DNA of 64,000 nt from Sporobolomyces roseus (lineage: Eukaryota; Basidiomycota; Microbotryomycetes; Sporidiobolales; Sporidiobolaceae). Positions 1 to 11,950 of this stretch are shown in pieces. The position numbers were made by a program, and so were the translations under genes. Each line of letters begins with the position of its first letter. Positions within the stretch are counted from its first letter, which is position 1. The notes under the pieces are model-generated. The model ran no database searches and was not told the origin of the DNA. It was given only the letters and a program-made list of their open reading frames with translations. The DNA lies in NCBI GenBank assembly GCA_016617785.1, contig JADILM010000012.1, forward strand, positions 62,001-126,000. The letters are read 5' to 3'.

Positions 1-2650
1 TAAGCTTACCCAATGCTCGAGTCCGTAATCGCATAACTTGCCGACCATGTCGAGTCGTTCTCGTGATGAGATATCCCCTGTAAGGAAGATTGGAAGTAAC
101 TATCAGTCAAGCTCGAGAGAAAGAGATAGTTAGAATCGAGTCAACTCACAATCCCTTCTCTCCTTGATTTCCGAAAAGATCCAAGGCTGTCCTCATCCCT
201 TTATAGTCAGTACATCTAATGAACTGAGCTTGAAACGGATGACTGACCTTGATGAGCGCTCCCCTCGCAATCATGATTCCATCGACTCCACTCTCCTCCA
301 TCTTCTCATAATAAGTCCTATAATCATAAGCGTCTCCATTCCCAAAGATCGGAATAGGTTTGATTCCTTCATCTTCTGCATGATCTCTCAATACTTTCAC
401 ACATTCCCCAATATCTGCGATATTCGGTAAGCGAGTCAGCGGGAGAAACGAAGAGGAGGGGAGAGAAGGAGGAAAGGGTACATTTATAATCTGCTAGATT
501 CTTGTAGCGTTGTTGACGGGATCTTCCATGCATCTACGCTCCAGCAACCTGCTCTCAGTCTCATCGATTCGGGAGGGAGTGCGAGAGGGAGTGAAGCGTA
601 CAGTAATCCCTTGAATTCCCCATTCAGTCTGTAACCTCGGCATCAACTTGTGAGCAATCGGATCCTTATTCGTAATCCCCGTTCTAATCTTGATCGTCAA
701 TGGGATCTCCCCCAACGCTTGACTCATTCCAATCAAACTCTTGCCTAATTTCGTTGCGTGCGAGAGAAGCGCTGAACCGGCTCCTTTATTGAATACTAGG
801 TCGATCGGACATCCACAATTGACATCTAGGATCGACAGGGTCAGTAAGGAGATGGGAGACAAGTAGGGAGCAGGGAGGAAAACGAACCGAGGAAATCGAT
901 ATCTGCATTTCGAACGATAGCTTCTGCAGCGGGAACGAGGACTTGAGGTTTCGACCCTGTGATTTGTACTCCAAACATCTTCTCACTTGGATGTCTGTAT
1001 CGCTCTTCCTCTGCCGATCAGCTTTCCTGTCTTTGAATCCGGATCGCAAAGGAGAGAAAGCGTACCTTCTAACGAGAGACCATTCATTCGCGTTGCCCGT
1101 CAAAAACTCCTGAGCCAATCCCATCTCTGAACAAGTGATATCTAATCCGTTTTCGACACATAATCGACGGAAAGGAAGGTTGCCGACTGTAGTGAGAGGA
1201 GCCATGTAGAGTTTTCCACGGAAATCAAGTTGACGCTTTTCGGAGGCTCGGATGGGTGCTAGGTCGGGAACGAAGGAGCGAGAGGGATGAGAATCGATGT
1301 CGGTAGAGTTTGAGGTAGAAGTCGAGGGAGTAGCGTCGGTGGTAGGGGTCGAAGTTGAGGGCTCAACGATGGGTTCCTCAGGTTTCGATTCCTCTTTCTT
1401 CTCTTCTCCATTCCTATCCCGTTTGTTCCCACGACCTTTACCCTTCCCATTGTCTTCTCGTGTATCGAGTGGTTCACCAATACTCTTCAAATAAGCATGA
1501 CTAATTGGGAATTTCGCCTCGAGCTGTATGAAACGATATCAGTGATCGACGTCTTAGATTCCGTAGAGAGTGAAGAGATTCGAAACATACCTCTGCTTTC
1601 CCACCTCCTCTGATCTGTTTGATAGTTTGAGTACTAACGAAATTCTTCTCATTCATATAACTCAACTTCTTCGTTCCTTCCCCTGACTCTCTCTCCCTCT
1701 TCTCAACCTTCTCCTTATCTTCCACCAACTCCCATCCACACCCTAGAAATCCCTCCCCTTCTCCAACTTTCCTGATGTGACTAGAGCCATAACGACATTT
1801 GAAACCGAATGGACATTTCCCGAGTGATTCGAATACTGGACATGAATGGGGAGTTTCGATAGGAGTTAGATCGGAAGAGGAGGTAGGAGTAGCGTGAAGG
1901 ATATCGGGTTGACGAGTAGACATGTAGCGAGATAGATCGTGATCGAGTTTGCAATGGGGTCTTTCGCAAACTTTACCTTGAGTCAAAAGGTTACAGATAT
2001 GTTGATCTCCTGTTCCAGCATTGTGATCAAACTTTCGATTCTATTGTCTCTCTCTCATTCCCCTTAATCAGCTCACCCTTCACACTCGAGAAGAGAGAGA
2101 GAGAAAGGGAGAGACTGACCTTATTTTGTCCTTTTAGTTTAACCCTCCCTCCTCCTCCTCCATTCTCAACAGCTTCTTTCTTTGCTTCCTCTTTTGCCAA
2201 TTTCTTAGCTTCCCATTGTTCCTGTTGCCTAGCTTTCGCAGCCGCTTTCTTTTGTGCACCACTCAATCGAACTTTCTTGACTTCTGGTTCTGCTCCTTCT
2301 AATCCAGGTGCACTTGAGATACCTTCTGTTCCTGATTCTTGCATTGGTTCGGTAGAGTTTGTGGGTGGTACAGTAGCTATATCGCCTGAACGGAGAGGAA
2401 GAGAAGCGGAGGGAGTCGAACGTCCTTCTGCTTGATCGTCTTGTAAGGTAGGTTCTTCGTTACGAGGTTGAGAGGGAGTCTTCATTTTGGACCATAATAC
2501 GTACCTGCATTCGAATTTGGGGGTGAGTTTGAGAGAGTGGAGGAAGGAGAGAGTGAGAGAGAGAACTTACTCGGATTTGATAGGTGCTATACCAGGCCAG
2601 GTTTCCCAGTATTTCCCATTCGTTTCATCAGGTGCTTGCCTTTCTGTCAT
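1..2650 (-). CDS. DUS3: tRNA-dihydrouridine(47) synthase, Dus3 type (3' end off window)
   Basis: FMN enzyme that reduces U47 to dihydrouridine in tRNA. Exon 1 (2571-2650) starts MTERQAPDE and joins exon 2 at 2504 in phase (KSE-YVLWSK). A charged Lys/Ala-rich segment follows, then two CCCH-type zinc-finger stretches ([10 protein letters not shown] and [16 protein letters not shown]...H), as in eukaryotic Dus3. The TIM-barrel starts at [25 protein letters not shown] holds the catalytic Cys, and [15 protein letters not shown] and IPIFGNGD follow. The last visible exon encodes [22 protein letters not shown]; its donor lies near base 10, so the C-terminus is outside the window. The upstream ATG at 2650 was preferred over the Met at 2485 because the exon splices cleanly in frame. 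Confidence 0.93.
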
Positions 2651-2882
2651 GTCGAGTGTTGAGAGGTTGAGTCGAGAGTTGAGATCAGAGTTTTTTTACT
2701 TCAGATCTCGCAAAGGGCAGCAAACGTATTGAAATTCCCCGAGTTCGTTCTCTCTCTACTCTCAAGAAACTGACAGGCCATATAGTCAGAGTGAAGCCTG
2801 CGTAAAGCATTTCTCGATGATGAATTCGTCAAGCGCGGAAATCAAGCAAGCAAGTAGTCTTTACGAAATGCGTTTTCCTCCC

Positions 2883-4436
2883 TCATTGACCCGTACCCTC
2901 TGCTCCTCCCTCCGCCTGTCCATTCATCTCATGATCATCCTGTCTACTCATCCCTTGTCGTGTAGCGTAATCGTAATGACCATTCCATTGAGGGATCGCA
3001 CCATTCGAAGAAGAAGCAGGATTCGAATCAAACTGATTCTGTACGAGACCAACCAAACCCACTAGTCAGCACCGTAGTAGATGAGACTAGAGAGAACAAT
3101 TCAACGTACTGAATCTATAGGAGCCATTTCCAATCCATCCCAACCTTCGAAAGCGCCATCTCCCGGTGATTGCTGTTCCACCTCTCCTCCCTCCTCGTCT
3201 CCTCTTCCCCTTTGTTCATACGGTGCTATCTGCTGAGGTGTCGGATGTTGATTCTGATCATAATGATTCTGATAAACTTGTTGATACTGAGGTTGCCCTA
3301 GAGTCGAAAGTTGATGTTGTTCAATCGATCTTTCTACTCCTCCTTCTTGTTGAACCGCCTGTTCGAATTCCTCCAATCCTTCGAAACTCAATTCCTCCTG
3401 TTGTACCGGTGCTGTATAACTCATCTCATAACTCCCCTCTCCAGCTTGTCCAACTTGATCTCCCTCATCCTCTGCTGTTGCTGCTGGAGTTGAAATCTCT
3501 TGTTGACGCGCTTTATGACTTGATTTTCGACTACGACTAGGTCTCTTACCTGATGCTGCTCCGGCGTTTGTTGATCCGTTCTTGGAGTGAGAGGTTGAGG
3601 TCGCGGGGGCAGAATTCGAATTTGAAGAGGAGGCGGCAGCTCTCTCTTCCCGAGGTACTATGTCCTGTTCGGCTCGACTAGCAATATCAGCTCATGCAAA
3701 AGAAGGGATATAGGGAGGTAGCGAAAACGAACGATGAGGAAATCGAAAAGATCTGATTTCGTTAATGCTGCTGCGACGTCCGTTCGTGCTAGAGTACGTC
3801 GTTTCGATTGAAGCGAAGCGATGTGCGCTCGTGCTGTCAACTCTTGAATGAAGACTACCCAAGAGTAGACGGGTTAGCGCGAAGAATTGGGAAAGAGAGG
3901 GAGAGCAGCCTACTTTGACACGCTTTCTCGAATAGGATCGTCACTTCACTCGAGATCATCTGTAAGGCAGGTGATCTGTACAGCTGAACAGTTACGTGAG
4001 AGCAGAGTCAGACAGAGCAGCGCACCTGTACATCGGGATCCATTTTTGCAACTTTTTTGATCCTAGCTAAAGGTAACGCTTGATGTTTGAAATCGTCTTC
4101 TGTCGCCTCGGCATTGTCTAACGTATGCTGCCAGAACCTAATCATTCCCTACTCGTCAGTTCTTGAGGGGAACGAGGGAAAGGATGTGAGAAGTGGGGAG
4201 TCTGGGGAGGAGGGGAGAAAACAGACTCTGGCATACTGTACGACGATTCGAACGACGCAGTAAGCTCCCAGGAGATTACTGCAGCGAAGGAAACTGGTTA
4301 CGTACAATTCCTCGAGTGTGGTGTCGTTTGAAGATCTAAATGGAGATGGACTTCTAGCTCGGTTCTTGGTGGATGTAGAAGCTCGTACTGTTTTTCCCTT
4401 TGAAGCTGAACCTGATCCAGATGCTACGGGATCCAT
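2883..4436 (-). CDS. HAP5: CCAAT-binding factor subunit HAP5 / NF-YC
   Basis: Histone-fold subunit of the trimeric HAP2/3/5 (NF-Y) activator that binds CCAAT boxes. The start is MDPVASGSG at 4436, followed by a Ser-rich leader. The core is split over small exons: [51 protein letters not shown], and [20 protein letters not shown] followed by [20 protein letters not shown]. These match the NF-YC histone fold closely. The C-terminal part is Gln/Glu/Ser-rich and disordered and ends ...EGGAEGTGQ, with the stop at 2883. Fungal HAP complexes commonly control respiration and iron genes. Internal exon borders are approximate except the DVQ/MISS and DFLI/DIVPRE joins, which follow family conservation. 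Confidence 0.92.
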
Positions 4437-4680
4437 TCTGGCTAGTCGGAGGCGAGGTGGGGGTCGAGAGTTGGAAGGAAAGAGAGGAAGCGAAACTTGG
4501 GCTTCTACACTTCACTACCGACTTTTAGAAAGCTACGGTATGGCTTCGTGGAACTCGATGGAGGCTGGGAACGAGACTAGCACCTCGCGGAAGCTGCCTA
4601 GGGTCATTCGCTCTTCATACTCGCTCATCATACTCGGAAACGGCTTTACTCTTTATCAAACGCGACAGAGGACTCGGCGA

Positions 4681-5118
4681 TCACATAGAATGGCCATAGT
4701 AGCTCAGTGAATATGTCAACCCGAGAAGGACGGACGGGACAGGCGACAAACGACGGAACGAGTCCTTCGCACTATTCGCTTCGACCGAGATCGACCTCAA
4801 GCAGCGACAGTCCACTACGGCGATCAGGCAGACTACAAAGTACACCTCTTTCAACGTCTCATAAGCCCAGCTTGTTCGATTGTCCCTCTCATCAAGCTTG
4901 CGAAGGTATTCCATCCAAACTCTCGCAATCAAGCTTGAACCCACCCTCGCTGTTCTATCGTTCAACAAAGATTCCAATTCGGACTGTTCTCTTACGTCAA
5001 ACCGCTTCAAAACTCCCTCGAAGAAAAAGTCGCGTATCGTCGGATTGTTGTTTGAACCAAGCATTCCTCTTTCCTTCTCTTTCCTTTTCTCCCTCGAGAG
5101 CTCAAACAAACTCTTCAT
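4681..5118 (-). CDS. possible small uncharacterised protein upstream of HAP5
   Basis: A minus-strand frame begins MKSLFELSREKRKEKERG and continues with protein-like, charged, helical sequence (FFFEGVLKRFDVREQSELES, then SLIARVWMEYLRKLDERDN). A 50-nt GTGTAC...TTGAG intron would give the ending ETLKEVDLGRSE; unspliced, it runs to 4681. It occupies the interval between HAP5 (same strand) and the secreted-protein gene (opposite strand), and its start lies only 62 nt from that gene's ATG. A plus-strand Ser/Arg-rich frame overlaps the same DNA and is less convincing. I do not recognise a family. The alternative is that this is only promoter and 5' UTR. Confidence 0.3.
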   Translation of the reverse strand: MKSLFELSREKRKEKERGMLGSNNNPTIRDFFFEGVLKRFDVREQSELESLLNDRTARVGSSLIARVWMEYLRKLDERDNRTSWAYETLKEVYFVVCLIAVVDCRCLRSISVEANSAKDSFRRLSPVPSVLLGLTYSLSYYGHSM

Positions 5119-5179
5119 CTCTTCATCAAACCACTCACATCAACATCTTCATCCAAGAATCCCACAAGAAGATAAAGGG

Positions 5180-6231
5180 ATGAAGTCTACGATGTTTAGC
5201 AGTTTCGCAATCTTAGCGATTTCCAGTACAACCGTTTTCGCTCAACTTTCTTCGATGAGGGCGACGATCCCCGGTTCACTTCACCAAGTACGTCCAAACA
5301 ATCCCCTCTCTGCTTCCCCTACTCAAAAACTGATCTCGTTTTTTTGAATAGTGCGAGCAAACGACCTTGTTCCTATTCGACACTTCCAATACTCGACCCA
5401 TTACACTCGTCCTCCTCCCCTCGTCGACCACTCCCTCTTCTTCCTCTCTAACTCTTCGGGAAGCTCAAGCGATCGGTCCCTTACAAGTATTAGAAGGGGT
5501 TACTACACCCGATGCAGCTTCTCACCCATGGCAAATTTCGATCGCTGAGAACGTGGAATTCACTGTACGTAGTTTCGCTTTTCTCTATCTATCCAGATTG
5601 TAATCAGGCTGATATGAGAGAGAGTACATGGGGGATATTAGACTTGGGGTTTCTTACCTGATGGAACGGGGAAGAATTTGAATTTGAATCGAAAAGTCAT
5701 GGCTCCTTTACCTGATCAAGGATCTACTTGTAAAGCCGCTACAGTAGAGGATGCGAATAGAGCTGGGACAAAGAATTCGGGTGGGAGGAAAGCAAAGTAA
5801 GTTTCCCTTTCTTTGTTGTGAGCGAAGAGAGCTGATGGGAAAATGAGGAAGCAGTACGGGGACTATTATTGTTGGTGTAGCACCTGAACAACTAGCTTCC
5901 TCGACGGAAAAGGGAGAGGGAAGCTCAGTGTTGATGATCATGGCCCCCACTACAGCAGTTCAAGCAGTTTCGTAAGTTTTCCCTTCTCCTCTCTTTACCC
6001 CCTTCACAAGCTGACTCCTCTCCTGCTTATAGTCCGATCGCTTCTGCTACTGAGGCTGTAGCTAGCGATGTACAAGATGCTGTAGCCACTACTAGCAGTG
6101 AAGCCGAACCGAGTCAGACTGTCGTCGCTGCTGAGAAGAGTGAATCTTCAAATTCGGCGAGTGGTCAGGTCGTTATGAAATGGCTAGTTGGAGGATTGGG
6201 ATTGTTGAGCGTTGTGACTGTCGGATGGTAG
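5180..6231 (+). CDS. secreted Ser/Thr-rich protein with Kre9/Knh1-like N-terminal domain and hydrophobic C-terminus
   Basis: The product begins with a signal peptide (MKSTMFSSFAILAISSTTVFA). Exon 1 ends at about 5288 and joins an exon starting CEQTTLFLFDTSNTRPITL. Later exons give WQISIAENVEFT, TWGFLPDGTGKNLNLNRKV and DQGSTCKAATVEDANRAG. The pattern of a Cys soon after ...PGSLHQ, a beta-rich stretch and a second Cys about 100 residues later is typical of basidiomycete cell-surface proteins with a Kre9/Knh1-like domain. The C-terminal half is Ala/Ser/Glu-rich and ends in a hydrophobic segment (KWLVGGLGLLSVVTVGW), consistent with GPI addition or a tail anchor. Five exons are predicted. No enzymatic motif is seen; a wall or surface role is inferred. 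Confidence 0.72.
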
Positions 6232-6764
6232 GGCTTGATCGGGAGATGAGGGGAGAGGAGTAGAGGAGAACGTTTGTATTAATTATTGGTTTGCGCGCTC
6301 TTGTTGGTAGTGTTCTTCGATACCCAGGTAAAGCTTTCTTGTCGTAATAATCATCATCTTAGTAGATTCTTCACTCCTAGCTAGCTGCTCGATGGAGAGG
6401 AATCGACACGTATCAAGCGAACGTCTTGCGGGCGCTGAATCGCTTCGTTTTCCCTTCGAGCGGGAGAGAGAGAAATCTGAAATTTGAGTTTCCTTGTTGA
6501 GTGGAAAAGCCGGAGTCTAATCCGACTGTACGCTCGAACACAATCGACGAGGGATCGCGGCCGGGCGCTGGGGAGGCACTACGGGGAGGAGGGCGGGAAA
6601 AAGCTGAGGTTAGGGGAGGCGGGCGGGTCGAAAAACTCGTCTGAAGATGCTAGTCACCGTCGATTCGACTGCGAGGACGAGCTTCGAGGATGAATGAAAG
6701 TGAAAGAGAGAGAGAGCGGGAACCGCGGGAATTCGCTAATATCGCAAAACAACCAAAATTTCGC

Positions 6765-6788
6765 AGAGAGAGAGAGAGAGAGAGAGAG
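6765..6788. repeat. (AG)12 dinucleotide microsatellite
   Basis: A perfect AG repeat of 12 units lies in the intergenic region upstream of RPC11. Similar but shorter GA/CT runs occur in many introns of this window. Confidence 0.9.
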
Positions 6789-6968
6789 CGCTCTCCGGGA
6801 GTCGCTACGCTAGGCGCCCCTGCGCAATCCTCCATTCGTCGACATCGCTGATGAAAACTTTCGAAGAATCGCCGACTCATTACCTTGACAGTCTTTCGCT
6901 TCCTCGCTTTGTCCTCGCTCATTCACCACCCGCTGTCTCACCAGTGTCACTCTGTTCCCTCGCAACAC

Positions 6969-6974
6969 TATAAA
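6969..6974 (+). promoter_or_regulatory. TATA box of RPC11
   Basis: TATAAA lies about 112 nt upstream of the RPC11 ATG, followed by a CT-rich stretch typical of a fungal transcription start region. The assignment is inferred from position only. Confidence 0.5.
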
Positions 6975-7085
6975 GGAGCATCGAATCCTCTCCTACTTTC
7001 CCTCTCCCTCAACTTTTCCTTTTCCTTTCACTCACTTCACTTTGACTCTCGCCAGACTACCTCAAGCCTCTCTCAACAGTTCAGA

Positions 7086-7797
7086 ATGATCTTGTACGCC
7101 CTCTCTTTTCTGTCCCCTGCTCCACCGTGCTCGCTAACCCTCCCTTTCATTTCCTTGATCTCTCTTTCATCTTCCCCCTCCCCCTCCTTTCTCTCCCCAT
7201 CTCCTTGACCCACTCACAAACCTCACAAAATCACGAATTACAAAAGCTGCCCATATTGTGCGAATCAATTAGGTTTAGTCGAAGGTTCAACTGGGAATAA
7301 ATTTGGTTGTTTGACTTGTCCCTATGAATACCCATTAGCCAAACGTGTGCGTCCTCTCTTCTCTCTCTGAACTCTTCTTGAATCATGCTATCGCTGACGC
7401 AAGAAGAAAGGGGTGAAATAAGTATATGGAACGAACTTATTTAAAGAGGAAAGCGGTGGATGATGTTTTAGGTGGTGAAGATAGTTGGAAGAATGTAGAT
7501 TCTACTGAAGGTATGCTCTCACTTCTTAGATTACTATGAGAGGGGAGCTGACGAGAGAGAGAGCGAGGGGTTCATAGTTGATTCATGTCCTAAAGAGTGT
7601 GGAAGTAATCGGGCGTTTTATATGCAGATTCAAATTAGGAGTGCAGATGAACCGAGTACAACTTTCTACAAGTACGTTTTTTTCGAATCTCTCTCTCTCT
7701 TTTGAGGGGAGAAGAGAGGACAAAAAACTGATGACAGTGAGTTTCTTTTGATAGGTGTTGTAATATGCAGTGTAATCATCAATGGAGGGAGAATTAG
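7086..7797 (+). CDS. RPC11: RNA polymerase III subunit C11 (TFIIS-like)
   Basis: This small Pol III subunit promotes RNA cleavage and termination/reinitiation. Exons: 7086-7093, 7247-7346, 7423-7510, 7578-7671 and 7755-7797. The first exon is only 8 nt (ATGATCTT); joining it to 7247 gives MIFCPYCANQL, which matches the family N-terminus. The N-terminal zinc ribbon is CPYC...CLTCPYEYP. The middle has KRKAVDDVLGGEDSWKNVD. The C-terminal TFIIS-type ribbon has CPKEC, then QIQIRSADEPSTTFYKCC with the catalytic Asp-Glu hairpin, and the conserved ending WREN. The length of about 110 aa is normal for the family. Confidence 0.95.
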
Positions 7798-8306
7798 ATT
7801 CCTTACATCGCTACACAAGATCAAGTTGGGTCGAAGAACTGAGGAGGAGGATTCAGATGAACGGAGGACGATGAAGCTTCGACGATTCTACTTCTCGTAC
7901 TCGATTCCGTCTCCTCTTCACCCTTCATTAGCTCCCGCTTCAGCCCCTCGAATTCCCAACTCTCCCCTGAGCCTCTCGCTCTCTCTACCCTCTTCGCTCG
8001 CAATCTCCCCTCGCAGAATCTCTCACGGTGTTGTAAAGAATAGTCTACTTGCAATTTCTCTCTTCTCGTTTCCCGTCTGATCGAATAGACTAGGGCTTCC
8101 ATCAGGGTTGCGCAGACGCGGGGGCCTAGCGAGATTGAGAGCGATTGTCGTCTGAAACCCCAATGAAACCCTCTTTAATTTCGCAAGGGCGGTTTTGTCT
8201 CTTCCACCTGTTCTCGCGACAATTTCTCACTCTGATGCAAGGAAGAAGTCGTATGATATTGACAGAAACAATCTCCAGCTATTTACAGTCCAACTCCCCA
8301 ACCTTG
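7798..8306. other. convergent intergenic region
   Basis: This is 3' flanking sequence between RPC11 (+) and the peptidase gene (-). Frames here are CT/GA-rich shadows without protein character. No RNA gene was recognised. Confidence 0.5.
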
Positions 8307-11300
8307 CTACTTCTCAATCTCGAGTAATTGGATCGCACGATCAATACTCTTCTCCAACCTCTGAGCTTCCTTGACTGCTTGCGGTACATCACCATCTAGT
8401 TCAAGCGCCTCTGTAAGTCCCGGCAAAGTAGTAGCTCCATAACCTGTGAACATCAAAAGCCAAGTCATCAGTTACGATCTTGAAAACGAGATGCGAAAAC
8501 GGTTTCTGAGACTCACCTAACCATCTACCGGGAGCGACGACTAGAGATTTATACCATTCCCTACCTTTCAATCCATCTTGTCCATTCTCGACCAATAAAG
8601 TACTCTCGAATCCTTTCTTCCTCAAATTAACTTCCCTAATCCCTTTCAATACTCTCTCCATCTCTTTCCTTTCCTTATGCTTGCACTTGTGCGGGTGATT
8701 ATGAAGATGAGAAAGTTGGTGTAGGAGATGAGAGGCGTAGGAGTCGAGAGAACGAGAGGTTGAAACGAGGGTCGAGAGTTTCGCGCCGAGTCGTGAGAGG
8801 TCAAGTTGTTCTCGACCGGGATAGCTGGGGAGGGAAGAAACTTTCAAGAGGTATTGTTCGAGCTCGAGTGCGTAAGCTGCGAAGATGGAAGGACAGTCAG
8901 CTCGAGTGAAGAAGCTGAAATAGACTCCGAAAACTCACCAGTCGTATTCAACGGAAGAACGATATCCTCGATCAATCTCAACGCGGTCAATCCAAGTATC
9001 TTACTGACGACGACATGACGCTCGAAGGTAGGATCTCCAAACTTTTCCATCCAAGCGAATGAATCAAAGTTTGAATGATAATGATAGACTGTGAAAGCGA
9101 CGAACCTACTCAGTCTCGTTTCGAAGGCTGACAGAGTGATTGTCGAACGCACCTGGATCATTCATCGCACCACTGAATCCTAAATTACCAGCAGCCACAC
9201 CGATATACTGTAAGAAAACCGAGAAATCTAACTCCCCTCACCTCTCTTCATCAGCTTGCATTTTTCTCCCTCTCAGAAAGAAGAAAGAAAAGCGAAAAAG
9301 TTCACCTGATCCCGATCCAAGAGTTTTCACTTTCGTTTGACCCAAATCCTGTTTCCCTTGAGGAGCCGTAGGATCTCGAACCATCCCCGAACATTCTTTT
9401 AATAAATCCGCAAGACTTGGTGAAGCAGCTAATTCAAGTCTGGATCCAGAAACACCTACATTTCCTCAGTCTGTCCATCAGCTCCTCGAGCGAGAGAAGA
9501 GGTGAAGAGAGAGAGAGAGAGAGGCTGTACGCACTGACGTCTAGGTTGAGATAAGCGACTACACGAGAACGAAGGTAATCCGTAAAATCTTCTCCGAATT
9601 CAGTTGATCCAATCAATCCATACCTGCTCTCTTCCATCAGCGAAAGGTAGAGGAAGCAAGAGAAAGAAGGGGGGAAGGATGAAACGTACTCTTCAGCGTC
9701 CCAAGAAGCCAACAGAATAGTTCTGAAAGGTTTCCAACCAGTTTTCATCAATTCACTAAAACCTCTAACTGTTTCATGCATTGATGAAGTCCCCGAATTC
9801 GGATCACCTGCTCCGAAAGTCCCTGTCCAATCAAAGGCGGTAACTTCGTCAGGAGCGATATCGAGAACATGCGAAAGTACCACTTCGACGTACAAGCATC
9901 ATTATGATTCCCAATCACTACTATCTCATCCTCGATTTGTCCAGGAATGATAGCCATCGTATTCCTATCCCCTCACGTTTCCTCATCAGCTCCCTTTCCT
10001 GCCAAGAATCAGCGAAATCGAGACGAGAGGTACTAACCAAATCTTTGTTAATTTCTCTTCCATTCCATTCCTCAACTCGATTTTATCCTCTCCCGGTCCC
10101 GTCCAATACTCTACACCTCTATATCTCAACCCCCCCTCTTTCCATCCCTCGACATCTTGCCTCTTTTGACCCAACCCATTCAGACTACTGAGAAGAGGGA
10201 TTGCGTCCTCGTATGAAATGGGGAGGGAAGGGATCGAGGGGATATTGAGGTCTTGTGAGTCACGAGGGAGACGGGAGGGACTGTTGGGGAGGGAAGGGTT
10301 GTATGCGGGGAGAGAGGGAGTCAAGGGGTCCCCAGGTCGGATTGAGAGATATTGAACGGAACCTCGTTGAACGCTGTACGTCAAGAGTCTCGAACAAGCG
10401 ATGAGTAAAGGGATAAACAGCTTGTGAGAGAGAAATTGAACTTACGAAGAAGGAGCTCGAGCAGGTCCAAAAGGATAAGGTTCATGACCGTTTTCGACAG
10501 TAATCTCTCCGTCTGCAGCTGGATCAGAGTAAATGATACAAGCTGTACGAACCGACGCCACTTCAGTATATCGGGGTAGAAAGACTGAGAGTGAAAAGTT
10601 CCGTACCGACTGCACCAGCTTCTGCGGCTGCTTTGACTTTCAAACCTCTAAAACTTCCTCCATATTGTACAATCACTACATTTCCTTCAACTTGGGTACC
10701 TGTGAGAACGAGAATCCAACTACATCAGCGACGCTCACAGTGTAGTTCGACCCGATTCAACTCACCCTCCTCTTTCAATCTCTCATAATCCTCCTTCCTC
10801 CCTCTCCCCGCATAAACCAATCTCCCTTCGCCAGTCCCATTCTTACTAAACCCATGAAACACTTTGACTCCTTTCCGAGACGTAGGATCTTCAATTTCAA
10901 ACACATCTTCCTCCAATTTAGCTGACCAAGTCGGAGTGGTCGAGTTCGAGGGAGTGAGAGTGATCGAGGATGAGGTGGGATAGTTGAGTAGTGGATAATA
11001 AGTTGAAATCCATACGCGGGGAGTGGAGAGCGAAGGATGCGGATGTTTCGAATGATGCTTGTGAGAAGAGAATCGTCTTTGAATAAACCGTCTAATCTTC
11101 CTCATCAAACCACCTTTCCTACATCCCCCATGTCCAATTGAGTGACCCATGAGTGCCTTTCGATCCTGTTTAGTACCCGCATCGAAAACTCTCCCTTGCC
11201 GACTCTTTTCAATTCCCAATAATTCTTCCCATTGTTCCTTGACCCTCAATGCAGATAATCGATCACCTTCCGTACCAGCTACATGAGTCTCCCTCGTGAA

Positions 11301-11736
11301 TCTAAAACAAACTCGATCTGACTCATTCAGCGAAACAGAGCGAAACCTCGTGGTGCAAAGAGGAGACTCACGATTCAGAGATCTTTCTTGCGTGATCTGC
11401 GTTCGGAACAGAAAGGAATTGAGTGTAGATGTCCCTGTGCTTCTTCTGAGCTGCCCCTGAAGAGGTGAGAGCAAAGTTTCCCCGCTCTGAAGGAAGAGAA
11501 CCGAACTGCTTCAAGTAACCTCTTAGAGGGTGGGAGGAGTGATCGTGGTGATTCAGAGTGTGGTGGAGAGTAGGACCGAACTGGTGGTAGAGCGATAAGA
11601 GGGAGAACGAGATGAGAATGAGGGGAACGAGTTGACGGGATTTAGAGCGAGTTGTAGCGAGAGAGGGATTGTGAGGGGTCGGCAAGGGTAAGAAGTAAGA
11701 CTCTTTCGAATCCATTGCGAGTTTGGGTGGATCCAT
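8307..11736 (-). CDS. membrane-anchored M28 metallopeptidase (PSMA/Vps70/transferrin-receptor family)
   Basis: Predicted type II membrane glycoprotein. The N-terminus ([14 protein letters not shown]) is followed by one TM segment ([19 protein letters not shown]). A PA-like domain follows ([40 protein letters not shown]). The peptidase core has GNHNDA, with the next exon supplying [21 protein letters not shown], then [20 protein letters not shown]. These are the family's zinc and catalytic positions. A later YHYHSNFDS supplies the last zinc-binding His. The C-terminus resembles the transferrin-receptor-like dimerisation domain and ends [10 protein letters not shown]. About 10 exons. The usual family motif is GNHRDAW; here Asn replaces Arg. 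A vacuolar or secretory-pathway carboxypeptidase role is inferred. Confidence 0.9.
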
Positions 11737-11950
11737 TGCTTGAATCGAAGTTGAAGTGAAAGGAAGGAGAGTTAGTTAGTTAGACTCTCACCACTTCCTC
11801 ACTTGCCTCAAACTAGCCAATACGCATCTCTAGATTACTCAAGGAGCTATAGTAACTACCCTTGGTAAGCGTTCAACTCCTTTCCCTCGTCGTTGTCGCG
11901 TCTACTCAACCTCACTTTCTCTGTTTCCTAGATCTCCCAACTCGTCTCTC
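11737..11950. promoter_or_regulatory. divergent promoter between M28 peptidase and RTT109, with CCAAT box
   Basis: The 214-bp gap separates two divergent start codons. It contains a CCAAT pentamer at 11817-11821, a potential HAP complex site, and CT-rich stretches near the RTT109 start. Function is inferred from position. Confidence 0.45.

Larger units (their letters stand above)
6232..7085. other. intergenic region, RPC11 promoter
   Basis: No gene is supported here. It contains the 3' flank of the secreted-protein gene, GC-richer sequence near 6550-6620, an (AG)12 tract, and a TATA box upstream of RPC11. Confidence 0.6.
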
